Source: Terriglobia bacterium
Lineage (GTDB): Bacteria > Acidobacteriota > Terriglobia > UBA7540
Direction: 5' to 3'
Assembly (NCBI GenBank): GCA_030040515.1
Contig: JASHTO010000334.1
Location: forward strand, 1-7,706
Length of the DNA: 7,706 nucleotides
In this document: positions 1 to 6,933 of the stretch, one piece after another
Numbering within the stretch: the first letter of the stretch is position 1
Layout: the number at the start of each line of letters is the position of its first letter
The notes under the pieces: model-generated
The model's input: only the letters and a program-made list of their open reading frames with translations
Databases searched by the model: none
Told to the model about the DNA's origin: nothing
Translations under genes and position numbers: made by a program

Positions 1-1425
1 CAGGCCGAGATTCGGTATCACCTCGTCTTCGCCACTCCGGACGGCCGGGGCTACTATCTTGACGGCGTGAAGTACATGCAAAAGGAGAGCGGAGGTGGTT
101 GGCGTGGAATTCAGGAATTGCTCGAGGATTACACTACGCTTTACTGCCACATTTTTGAGACCAAAGCCGGCCAGGCGGATCAGCAGGTGGGCGTGGGGTA
201 TCTGAAGTTCAGGACCTTTGAGGACCTTGCCGCGGTGGGCAATTTTGTCGGCTTCCTGGCCTCCTTCGAAGTGACGGGCACCAAGGATCCCGTCCTTCAG
301 ATTCAGGCGCGCATGCGCTTCCTGGCGTTTACTGCGCAATTCGTCCAATTGGAGTACGACCCGCTGGCGCCCGACATCGGCAGCTTCGGGGAGGACGTTC
401 AGTTGGAAGTGCTGCGCGGCGCCGATACGCCCGATTACTTCAGCACTCAGCACGGCGCCGACTTGCAACTGATTCTTCGCAATACCAAGACCCAACCCCT
501 CGCTTCGCTGCTCAACACCGATCAGGTGACGTTCGATTTCGAAAAGAAGCGCGTCTTTCGCGATTCGTTCTGGAAGGGATCGTTCGCCGAAGATACGCTG
601 CTCGGCTGGGAGGAGCGCATTCGCGACAGCGTAATTGGCGACAAAGGCGTTCCCGCCGGGCAAATCTTTGCCGGAGGCAGTTTTTGGAAGCGGTTTGACA
701 AAATCCAGAACGGCGTCGTAAGCGGCTACGTGGTGAATTATGAAATGCATGAACTGCCAGGCCTGCCGCAGGTGCGCGAAGTGGCGTACCCCGATGACAA
801 TCGCCGCTATTTCAAAAAAGGAGATGACGTCCTGCTGCTCAATTACCTCAACGATCCTTACAAGCAGGTCTATGACGCCATCAAGGTGATTGACGCACAA
901 AATGCCATTGGCGTGATGCACTTGGGGGAATTCCCCAACGGGATTGAGTTCGCGACGTTTGTGATGGCTCGCAACAATTACCCCTTTGAAAAGATGTCTG
1001 TGGAAGATCATCAAATGCTGTTCAAAGATCCGCGCACCAAGGTTCCCGCCTCGGCCCAACTCGCCGGGCAGTGGTCCGGAAACCTGATTTTCGTTGAGCA
1101 TCCGAACAGCACAATTCTGAATCAATTCAATCCCATCGTCTTTCAATTGACATTTGCCGCGCAGGGAACGCAATTGCAGGCGCGCTATAAATTTGGCTTG
1201 ATCAGCACCGGCACACAGGTGGAGATGACGCCGGAGTACGTCCGCCTGAGCGATTTTACGGCGTTTCAGGGCGAGATTCGGATGATCGATAATGACACGT
1301 TGATCGGTAAGTGGGTGGCGTCGGATCTACTCTCCACGCTGGCCGATCCCTTGCGCAATTGTGTGGAACCGGGGCCGAACCAATTGACGTTCTATTACAT
1401 CCTTGCGCGGGTAAAAACGGCTTAA
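1..1425 (+). CDS. C-terminal part of a large GMC-oxidoreductase-like protein (5' end outside window)
   Basis: The frame is open from base 1 (474 codons, then TAA), so the GTG at 67 and ATG at 76 are probably internal codons: the 22 codons before the GTG read as good protein and belong to the same domain. Codons 5-115 (RYHLVFATPDG, YYLDGVKYM, DYTTLY at 43-48, VGVGYLKF, FEVTGTKDP at 89-97) follow a pattern I remember from the region after the flavin domain in long GMC-family, cholesterol-oxidase-like proteins, some fused to an alpha/beta hydrolase: dG-x-yyL-x-GfK, DTTTL, GxGxL-x-i and TGT-x-xP. The rest (codons 116-474) is beta-rich and unrecognised, with a repeated I(K/R)(V/M)ID-x(4)-IG motif at codons 294-304 and 426-436. 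No FAD-binding Rossmann motif, signal peptide or membrane segment is visible in this part, so any catalytic domain would lie upstream of the window. Family assignment rests on memory of the pattern and is moderate to weak; that it is a real coding region is near certain. A flavoprotein oxidase gene follows after 131 nt on the same strand. Confidence 0.75.
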   Translation, partial: QAEIRYHLVFATPDGRGYYLDGVKYMQKESGGGWRGIQELLEDYTTLYCHIFETKAGQADQQVGVGYLKFRTFEDLAAVGNFVGFLASFEVTGTKDPVLQIQARMRFLAFTAQFVQLEYDPLAPDIGSFGEDVQLEVLRGADTPDYFSTQHGADLQLILRNTKTQPLASLLNTDQVTFDFEKKRVFRDSFWKGSFAEDTLLGWEERIRDSVIGDKGVPAGQIFAGGSFWKRFDKIQNGVVSGYVVNYEMHELPGLPQVREVAYPDDNRRYFKKGDDVLLLNYLNDPYKQVYDAIKVIDAQNAIGVMHLGEFPNGIEFATFVMARNNYPFEKMSVEDHQMLFKDPRTKVPASAQLAGQWSGNLIFVEHPNSTILNQFNPIVFQLTFAAQGTQLQARYKFGLISTGTQVEMTPEYVRLSDFTAFQGEIRMIDNDTLIGKWVASDLLSTLADPLRNCVEPGPNQLTFYYILARVKTA

Positions 1426-1542
1426 GAGCGATTCTCAGGGAAGACACGGAGAAAAAATCTCGTTTTCTGTACGCTCTGTTAAATCTGTGATCTCCATAAG
1501 GAACGCACCTAAGCCTGCATGGGCGCTACGAAATTAAAAGCG

Positions 1543-1547
1543 GAGGA
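1543..1547 (+). promoter_or_regulatory. Ribosome binding site of the FAD oxidase gene
   Basis: GGAGG lies 9 nt before the ATG at 1557, a normal Shine-Dalgarno spacing. It supports that start over the ATG at 1550, which opens a different frame that is a shadow. The rest of the 131-nt gap shows no convincing promoter or strong terminator. Confidence 0.8.
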
Positions 1548-1556
1548 ATATGTGCC

Positions 1557-2912
1557 ATGGCAGAACTCACCGTAACAAATTGGTTTGGAAACATCGTCTC
1601 ACACCCGCAGGTGGTGGTGGAGGCGAGTTCGACGGAACAAATCATCGCCATCTTAAAGGATCCCGTAAAGTACCCGTCGCCGGTACGGGCGGTGGGATCC
1701 AACCATTCCACTGCGCCCTGCGGAGTCGCCGACGGCGGAACACTGATCAAAATGCTGGGGATGGACAAAATTGTCAGCATCACGAACCAATCCGTGACGG
1801 CACAGGCGGGGGCGATTTACTACGATATTGCCCACCAACTGGAGACGAGCGGCTTGCAGTTTTATGTCAATACGGAGATCGGCAGCCTCTCCGTGGGCAG
1901 CGCGGCGTGCGCGGGAACCAAGGACGGATCTTTCTACGGGGAATACGGCCAGGTGGGCTCGTACATTACGGAAGTGGAGATGATTCTTCCCTCGGGTGAC
2001 ATCCTGGAAGTGGATGAGAGCCAACCGGAATTGCTTCAAATGGTCCGCTCCTCCTACGGCCTGTTCGGGATTGTGACCGCGGCCACTTTCCGCGTGCGTC
2101 CCATCATTCCCATGGCGGTCCACCACGAGACGTTTCACATCGCCGATTTCTGCCAGAAGTTACCTCAGCTCTGGGCTCGCAACGAGTCCATGATGTACTA
2201 CATCTTTCCCTTCGATGACCTGATTACCGTGGAATTTCGCCACTACAATCCTGGCGCTTCGGGAAGCCCCAACCGGATTTGCTGGCCGTTGCGCAACTAC
2301 ATGTGGGCGACGGTCGGGCCGAAGTTTTGCAATCAGGTGACCAACGACATCTCCGACCTTACGATCCGCTACGGGGTTATTAACAGCTTCTGCGCCTTGT
2401 GGCGCTTCAAGCTGGAAAACCTGGTGAGCAGCGATTATACGATTGCCACCGACCAAATCATCCACTATCCCCCGGTGTCTGACGACAGCCGTTACACCTT
2501 CAGCCTGTGGGCGTTTCCGGAGGAGCAGTACGCGTCCGTGCTTCCGGCGTTCGTGCAATTCTCCAAGGACTACTACCAGAAGAATGGATATCGCACCAAC
2601 ATGCTGAATGTCGGCTACCGAATCTCCAAGGACCAGCAGTCCTTGCTTTCTTATTCCTACGACGGCACGGTGATGACGGTGGATCCGGTCTCCACCGCCA
2701 ACCCCGGGTGGCCGCAATTTCTGGATGCTTATAACGCGTTTTGCGCGGAAAGAGGCGGGTTACCCTTAATGAATCAAACCGCGCAGCTTACGCCTCCACT
2801 GGCGCAGAAGACGCTGGGAGACCGGTTAAAGCAATTTGCGGCGGCGCGAAAAAAGTACGATCCACAGAATCGGCTGTTAAATAACTATTTTCAGGGCATG
2901 CTGGCGGAGTAG
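1557..2912 (+). CDS. FAD-binding oxidoreductase, VAO/PCMH family (aldonolactone/alditol oxidase-like)
   Basis: This is a complete 451-residue flavoprotein, close to the usual 420-460 residues of bacterial aldonolactone and alditol oxidases. Residues about 8-185 form a PCMH-type FAD-binding domain. The N-terminal NWFGNI resembles the NWaGN start of alditol oxidases. RAVGSNHS (44-51) matches the R-x-x-G-x-x-HS loop in which the histidine, here H50, can carry covalently bound FAD. TEIGSLSVGSAACAGTKDGS (106-125) fits the pyrophosphate-binding region, and SYGLFGIVTAATFRV (166-180) ends the domain. Residues 190-451 form the substrate cap and end in the family-typical KKYDPQNRLLNNYF. The HWxK motif common near the C-terminus of gulono-/arabinonolactone oxidases is not seen; the corresponding stretch reads PLMNQTAQLT (403-412). 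The expected reaction is oxidation of a hydroxyl or lactone substrate with electrons passed to O2 or another acceptor, in the cytoplasm, since no signal peptide is visible. The substrate cannot be told; a polyol, a sugar lactone or a sterol-like alcohol are all possible. Start chosen from the good ribosome site. Confidence 0.9.
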   Translation: MAELTVTNWFGNIVSHPQVVVEASSTEQIIAILKDPVKYPSPVRAVGSNHSTAPCGVADGGTLIKMLGMDKIVSITNQSVTAQAGAIYYDIAHQLETSGLQFYVNTEIGSLSVGSAACAGTKDGSFYGEYGQVGSYITEVEMILPSGDILEVDESQPELLQMVRSSYGLFGIVTAATFRVRPIIPMAVHHETFHIADFCQKLPQLWARNESMMYYIFPFDDLITVEFRHYNPGASGSPNRICWPLRNYMWATVGPKFCNQVTNDISDLTIRYGVINSFCALWRFKLENLVSSDYTIATDQIIHYPPVSDDSRYTFSLWAFPEEQYASVLPAFVQFSKDYYQKNGYRTNMLNVGYRISKDQQSLLSYSYDGTVMTVDPVSTANPGWPQFLDAYNAFCAERGGLPLMNQTAQLTPPLAQKTLGDRLKQFAAARKKYDPQNRLLNNYFQGMLAE

Positions 2913-2999
2913 CGGCACCACTTCGAAAAACAATCAGTGAAGCGCCTGAAAGTGCGGTGACTCAAAGCCGACTTGGCCTGCTTGTTTGTGTGCAAAAGG

Positions 3000-3150
3000 G
3001 GCGTCTATACGGAACGACGTAAGTGTTTGCGTATTTGGCTGTAGCGGCGGTCTATGACCGCCGGTCGGCGCTCGCCCTGCGACCCAAAGCCGTCTTCTGG
3101 CGACGGGTCGTAGAGCGCCGCTACAATTTATGTCGTTCTGTATAGCCGCT
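3000..3150. repeat. Composite imperfect palindrome, REP/MITE-like, with predicted three-way junction
   Basis: The outer arms 3000-3024 and 3126-3150 are inverted repeats. Of 25 paired positions, 20 are Watson-Crick, 4 are G-U/G-T wobbles on the + strand (3000, 3011, 3019, 3023) and one is a mismatch (3004/3146). Inside, TGTAG (3040-3044) pairs with CTACA (3121-3125). Within that stem sit two hairpins: an 8-bp perfect stem at 3045-3052/3056-3063 with loop TAT, and a longer one at 3066-3073/3113-3120 (8 bp perfect) continuing through 3079-3085/3105-3111. A 15-nt unpaired bulge (3025-3039) separates the outer and inner stems. The core word GTAGCGGCGGTC resembles palindromic intergenic repeats I associate with Acidobacteriota and Verrucomicrobiota genomes. 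It holds no ORF. It may be a non-autonomous mobile repeat, and could also stop transcription from the oxidase gene. No clear target-site duplication was found. Confidence 0.75.
3040..3125. repeat. Inner inverted repeat of the composite palindrome (10-bp perfect ends)
   Basis: TGTAGCGGCG at 3040-3049 is exactly the reverse complement of CGCCGCTACA at 3116-3125. This 86-nt unit may be the elementary repeat, with the outer arms as an extra layer. Part of the right end (3116-3120) can instead pair with 3066-3070, so two mutually exclusive folds exist: a long closed stem, or a short TGTAG/CTACA stem with two hairpins. Confidence 0.7.
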
Positions 3151-3163
3151 GCACTTCAAGTGC
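3151..3163. promoter_or_regulatory. Short perfect palindrome upstream of the membrane receptor gene
   Basis: GCACTTCAAGTGC is a 13-nt palindrome with a single central base. It directly abuts the outer arm of the preceding repeat and ends 16 nt before the ATG at 3180. It could form a 5-bp hairpin with a TCA loop in the leader, or serve as a small operator. Its size allows chance occurrence, so the regulatory reading is weak. Confidence 0.25.
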
Positions 3164-3179
3164 GTCACCCGTCCGAACC

Positions 3180-6100
3180 ATGGCATCCCGACATTTAGCA
3201 ACGCTACTGTTGGTGGTGAGCTTCGAATCGGTATTACTCTTCCCGCGGTTGGCGTCTGCGGTGGATTCCGAGGCAGGACCAGGAGAGAAGCCTGCTTTAT
3301 CGGTAAGCGATGCCGGGCGCGGCAGAAATGCGCCGGCGGCGAGTGTGCCTGCGCAAGGGGGCTTTTCGAGCGCCCGGGACCTTGTCTCGCAATTTCTCTT
3401 TCGCGGCAATGGAGAGCCGGCCACAGTTCCGAATCCCGCCAGCGGGCCGGGCTACAGCATCGAATTTCTTATTGCCACGGTGCCGGACCCCGTCGAGTCC
3501 CGGTTGCCCCGCTTTTTCGACAGTTTCGTCGAGTCCATCCAAAGGGCGGCGGAGGCGGCGGGTTATACAATTGATCGCTTTGCCTTGCCATGGCCCGTGA
3601 GTGGAGGAGAAACTTCCGATGCCGCTCCCAACTTGCACGAACACCTTTACGATTCCCAGCCAGGCTTGATGCTGTTTCGCGATCCGAGTAGTCTCAAGCT
3701 CCTGCTGGTCTTTCTGGTCGGAGAAACCCCCACGGCCGGTGTCCACAAGAGCGCTATGTTCTCCGCTCTCGAGCAACTGGCGCAGTTCTACTCTGAAGGG
3801 CCTCAGCACGCGGACCTGCCGCCGGGATTTCCCCTTCCGGACGCCTCGGGTGATGCGAATACGATCCGCATCATGGGACCGTCCTTCTCGGGCTCGGCTG
3901 TGTCCTTGCGATTTGTCCTGGACAAATGGATGCGGGACGAGAATCCCAATTGGAAATTTGAAATCATTTCCGGCACGGCCACCGCCATTCCGCCCGAATT
4001 GTTATCGTTCTCGACCTCGAACCCGGTGAGCTTTCAGGCGGCAGTACCCCCTGACGCGGAGACGCTCCAAGCCGTCTCGTGCTATATCGCCGGCCTCGGC
4101 TACCGGAAGTTGGCGATTCTAACCGAGGGCAACACAGCATACGGCCAAAATGCCACCCAGCAGAGCACGCAGGCAAGCAAGAGCGTGGGCGGGTCTGCCA
4201 GTTTCCAGTGTGCGGAAGGGGTAAGCTTTCCGGAAATCTTGAGCCTGCCCTTTCCCATGCACATCTCACGATTGCGCGAAGCCGATAGCAGGGCGGCTGC
4301 CTCACAATTGCAGGCGGGGAAGACAAAAGGAAGCATCAGCGTTGCTGCCGCTCCACCGGCTCAAGGGAACACGGCTGAGCCGCGCGAGGTTTTTCCCGCA
4401 TTCTCCGATTTGGAAGTTCAGTCGACGGAGCTGACGCTTGCCAACCTTCTTTCCACCATTTCGCGCGAACAGTACAGCTACGTAGGAATTATCGCCACCG
4501 ATGTGCGCGACGTAACCTTCCTGGCTCAGGAGGTACGTAGGCACTGCCCGGCCACCATACTGTTTACCCTCAATTCGGACCTTCTTTATGCCTCTCCGGA
4601 GGTCAACAGCGCCACCCACGGGATGATCGTTATCACCCCGTATCCGCTCTTTAATCTTGAGCAGTTGTGGACTTATGCCTATGGAGGCGGACGGTTGCGC
4701 CTTCAGTTCTCGAACCAGGCTGCCGAGGGAGTTTACAACGCAACGTTGGCTCTCCTTCACGAGGAAGGGGAATTGGTCGATTACGGACCGCCCCTGGCTC
4801 CATCCTCGAACGCGGTGCCCGCCGAGCAGCGCAAGCCCTCCCTATGGGTTACTGCCATTGGAAACGGCGAAACGCTTCCGGTCAGGCTGCTCGGATGGAA
4901 AGACAACGGCCGTTACACTTACTCACCGGTTTTGGCGGAAAAGGCAAGGCGGGGCTTGGAAAAGCCGGCCGTAGGGCGGGGCATCTACTCCGAATACGCG
5001 GTGGTGGCCGTCATCGTTCTCAGCCTGCTGCTTTCGTCTTTCTGCGCCTTAATGATCAGCGAATACCGCCATCCGATGAAGACTCGACCGCCCCGGATTC
5101 TCCTGTTCCTCACGGACACTGTTTCCATGGCGTACAGGTCAGATTGCCGACTGTTCCTGGTTTGTAGCTGCGTGAGCCTTCTGGCCTTCTATGTTGTTGT
5201 GGTGGTGGCGTTCGGCTTGCCGTTCATCGCGGGAAGGGAATTGGGCACCGGCATCCAGACGACGGTGATTCCGGTCGTCGCTCTCGGCATCGCGATCGCA
5301 ACGTTTTGCTTGCTGGTGTGGGCAACCTGCGCCGTGGTTATGGCGTTCCGCGCTGCACCGTCCGGCCAGCTTGGGTCGGCGGCGGAAGTCACCATCGTTA
5401 CATTTCTCGGATGTGCGATCGTCTTCGCGCTCGCGATTCTCCTGGCGATTTCCTGGATCGGTGAGGTGCGGCAGTACGCGGCCAGCGCGTTCTTCAACCA
5501 CCTGCGCGCCTTCGATTTTTCGGGCGGACTCTCGCCGCTGGCGCCGTTCTTTCTGGTGGCGGCGGCAGCGTGCCTGTGGGCATTGTGCTCGTTTCGGCGG
5601 CTGAAGCTGCTTGACGTCCTCCGGGCGGCGGGAAGCGTAGAAAAGCCGCACGCGTGGCTCAGCTTTTTGTCGCTCGATGTGCCTTCCTTCAGCGGAGTCC
5701 GCGAACTGGAGGTGAACATCAAGCACACTCTGGAAAGCTCCACGGTGGTTTCTTTCCGAGTCTATGCCGTGCTGGTATTTATTTCGTTCAACGTCTGGGT
5801 TTACTTTTTCTACCATCGTCTGGTGCGGGCGCTTGAGGTTCGGCCGTTCTACTGGCTTTTCGGGGTGGCGTTCTTCATTGTGTATTGGGCTCTGCTGATG
5901 GAGTTTCTCCGACTGGTCTTCACCTGGCGAAGCCTCCTTCTGCTCCTGCAACGGCTCTCGTGGCATCCGCTTCTTACCGCCGTTAGGCGTTATCGCGAGC
6001 ACCGCCCGAACCTCGCGAGAATGAACCTGACTCATCCGCCTTCGGAATTTGCCGCTCTGGAATCATCGGTAAGTCAGGCTGCACGCGCCGTGAGGGCAGC

Positions 6101-6863
6101 GCGAGAGTTGATATCCCAGGACCCCGCCGCCGGCCGATCTGCCGAAATGATCCGGGAATCTCTGCCGCTTTGGGAGGCGCAGCTTCAGACCGTGGGAACA
6201 TATCTTGGTGAGGCTCTCCAAATGGAATGGGCCGGCGATTCCGGCGCCGAGCCGGCTTCGTTCAAGGAGGCAGGCCGGAAAAAGGGCGCCCTGCGCCTGC
6301 GAAATGATTGGCAGCAATCGCTCCGGGCCCGATGTCATGCTCATGGCGCCTTATTTCAGCTCTTGCAGTCACTCGCCAAGCCCATGGACGCACGCTGGTC
6401 CTGCACCTATCGCGAGAGTGACCCTGCGCTTTCCGCCCCCGCGGCCAAGGGATTCTTCGAAGAAGCGGAGGAGTTTGTGGTAACCCGCATGGTCAGTTTC
6501 CTGGCCTTGGTTTTTCCCTCTCTGCAGAATCTGGCGCTGTTTGTGCTCGCCGGGCTCCTGCTCATGCTCCTTGCGGTAACGTCCTACCCGTTTCAACCGA
6601 GGAACGAGTTTTTGCTTTTCAATTGGGTTGTCATCTTGTCTTTCGTCGCGGCGGTGTCCTTGGTTTTCATTCAGATGGATCGGGACACGGTCTTGAGCCT
6701 GCTGAACGGTCGCAAGCCGGGCCAGATCAGTTTGAATCCCGAATTCGTGATCCGGTTGGCGCTTTATCTCGCTGTCCCGCTTCTGGCCTTGTTTGAAGCC
6801 CAGTTTCCGGAAAGCGTGCGGCAAATTCTTTCCATATTCACGACCACGCAGGCGAGCCCATAA
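3180..6863 (+). CDS. Exported membrane protein: periplasmic-binding-protein-like sensor domain plus about 10 TM segments
   Basis: The gene encodes 1227 residues. A signal peptide is clear: positive MASRH, hydrophobic core 6-21, and a likely cut after LASA (residue 27). Residues about 90-580 resemble a type I periplasmic-binding (branched-chain amino-acid receptor-like) fold. Telling pieces are IRIMGPSFSGSAVSLRFVLD (229-248), YRKLAILTEGNTAYGQ (308-323), YVGIIATDVRDVTFLAQEV (434-452) and a late EGVYNATLALL (516-526). A low-complexity insert sits near 370-405. Ten hydrophobic segments follow, at about 604-624, 658-682, 694-722, 735-760, 784-804, 857-876, 890-914, 1104-1134, 1145-1165 and 1190-1206. 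A hydrophilic, partly helical stretch (915-1103) is probably cytoplasmic by the positive-inside rule. No kinase, GGDEF, nucleotide-binding or channel signature is visible. ATG 3180 is the first start codon after the in-frame TAG at 3111 and gives the signal peptide, although no Shine-Dalgarno is seen. The likely role is sensing a small ligand outside the inner membrane; the output is unknown. The family resembles uncharacterised acidobacterial proteins that I recall. Confidence 0.88.
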   Translation: MASRHLATLLLVVSFESVLLFPRLASAVDSEAGPGEKPALSVSDAGRGRNAPAASVPAQGGFSSARDLVSQFLFRGNGEPATVPNPASGPGYSIEFLIATVPDPVESRLPRFFDSFVESIQRAAEAAGYTIDRFALPWPVSGGETSDAAPNLHEHLYDSQPGLMLFRDPSSLKLLLVFLVGETPTAGVHKSAMFSALEQLAQFYSEGPQHADLPPGFPLPDASGDANTIRIMGPSFSGSAVSLRFVLDKWMRDENPNWKFEIISGTATAIPPELLSFSTSNPVSFQAAVPPDAETLQAVSCYIAGLGYRKLAILTEGNTAYGQNATQQSTQASKSVGGSASFQCAEGVSFPEILSLPFPMHISRLREADSRAAASQLQAGKTKGSISVAAAPPAQGNTAEPREVFPAFSDLEVQSTELTLANLLSTISREQYSYVGIIATDVRDVTFLAQEVRRHCPATILFTLNSDLLYASPEVNSATHGMIVITPYPLFNLEQLWTYAYGGGRLRLQFSNQAAEGVYNATLALLHEEGELVDYGPPLAPSSNAVPAEQRKPSLWVTAIGNGETLPVRLLGWKDNGRYTYSPVLAEKARRGLEKPAVGRGIYSEYAVVAVIVLSLLLSSFCALMISEYRHPMKTRPPRILLFLTDTVSMAYRSDCRLFLVCSCVSLLAFYVVVVVAFGLPFIAGRELGTGIQTTVIPVVALGIAIATFCLLVWATCAVVMAFRAAPSGQLGSAAEVTIVTFLGCAIVFALAILLAISWIGEVRQYAASAFFNHLRAFDFSGGLSPLAPFFLVAAAACLWALCSFRRLKLLDVLRAAGSVEKPHAWLSFLSLDVPSFSGVRELEVNIKHTLESSTVVSFRVYAVLVFISFNVWVYFFYHRLVRALEVRPFYWLFGVAFFIVYWALLMEFLRLVFTWRSLLLLLQRLSWHPLLTAVRRYREHRPNLARMNLTHPPSEFAALESSVSQAARAVRAARELISQDPAAGRSAEMIRESLPLWEAQLQTVGTYLGEALQMEWAGDSGAEPASFKEAGRKKGALRLRNDWQQSLRARCHAHGALFQLLQSLAKPMDARWSCTYRESDPALSAPAAKGFFEEAEEFVVTRMVSFLALVFPSLQNLALFVLAGLLLMLLAVTSYPFQPRNEFLLFNWVVILSFVAAVSLVFIQMDRDTVLSLLNGRKPGQISLNPEFVIRLALYLAVPLLALFEAQFPESVRQILSIFTTTQASP

Positions 6864-6921
6864 CGGGTTATTTGTGAAAGTTAGGCAGCAGAAGAATTCG
6901 GCGTATGGACTATGAAGGATC

Positions 6922-6926
6922 GAGGT
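6922..6926 (+). promoter_or_regulatory. Ribosome binding site of the last gene
   Basis: GAGGT lies 7 nt before the ATG at 6934 and supports it over the ATGs at 6946 and 6949, which are too far away. The 70-nt gap after the receptor gene has no hairpin terminator, which favours co-transcription. Confidence 0.65.
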
Positions 6927-6933
6927 CAAACTT

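Noticed and set aside
67..78. GTG at 67 or ATG at 76 as the real start of the first gene
   Set aside because: The frame is open to the window edge, the upstream codons continue the same domain pattern, and no ribosome site precedes either codon.
1455..1478. Possible intrinsic terminator after the first gene (GAGA, A-run, TCTC, then GTTTT)
   Set aside because: The stem is only 4 bp and the T-run is short; this is too weak to call.
1550..1999. 149-codon + strand frame overlapping the FAD oxidase start
   Set aside because: It is Gly/Arg-rich with no domain pattern, and the ribosome site and conserved FAD motifs belong to the frame starting at 1557.
3000..3150. CRISPR array or tRNA-like gene in the structured spacer
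   Set aside because: There are no regularly spaced direct repeats, and the three-way fold has neither the arm sizes nor the conserved bases of a tRNA.
3128..3424. 98-codon - strand frame crossing the intergenic gap
   Set aside because: It runs antisense over the start and signal peptide of the receptor gene and into the palindrome, with Arg/Pro/Ala-rich composition and no family resemblance.
5139..6035. Long open frame of 298 codons on the - strand
   Set aside because: It lies wholly inside the receptor gene opposite transmembrane segments; its product is an Arg/Gln/His/Glu-rich low-complexity sequence typical of the antisense of hydrophobic GC-rich codons.
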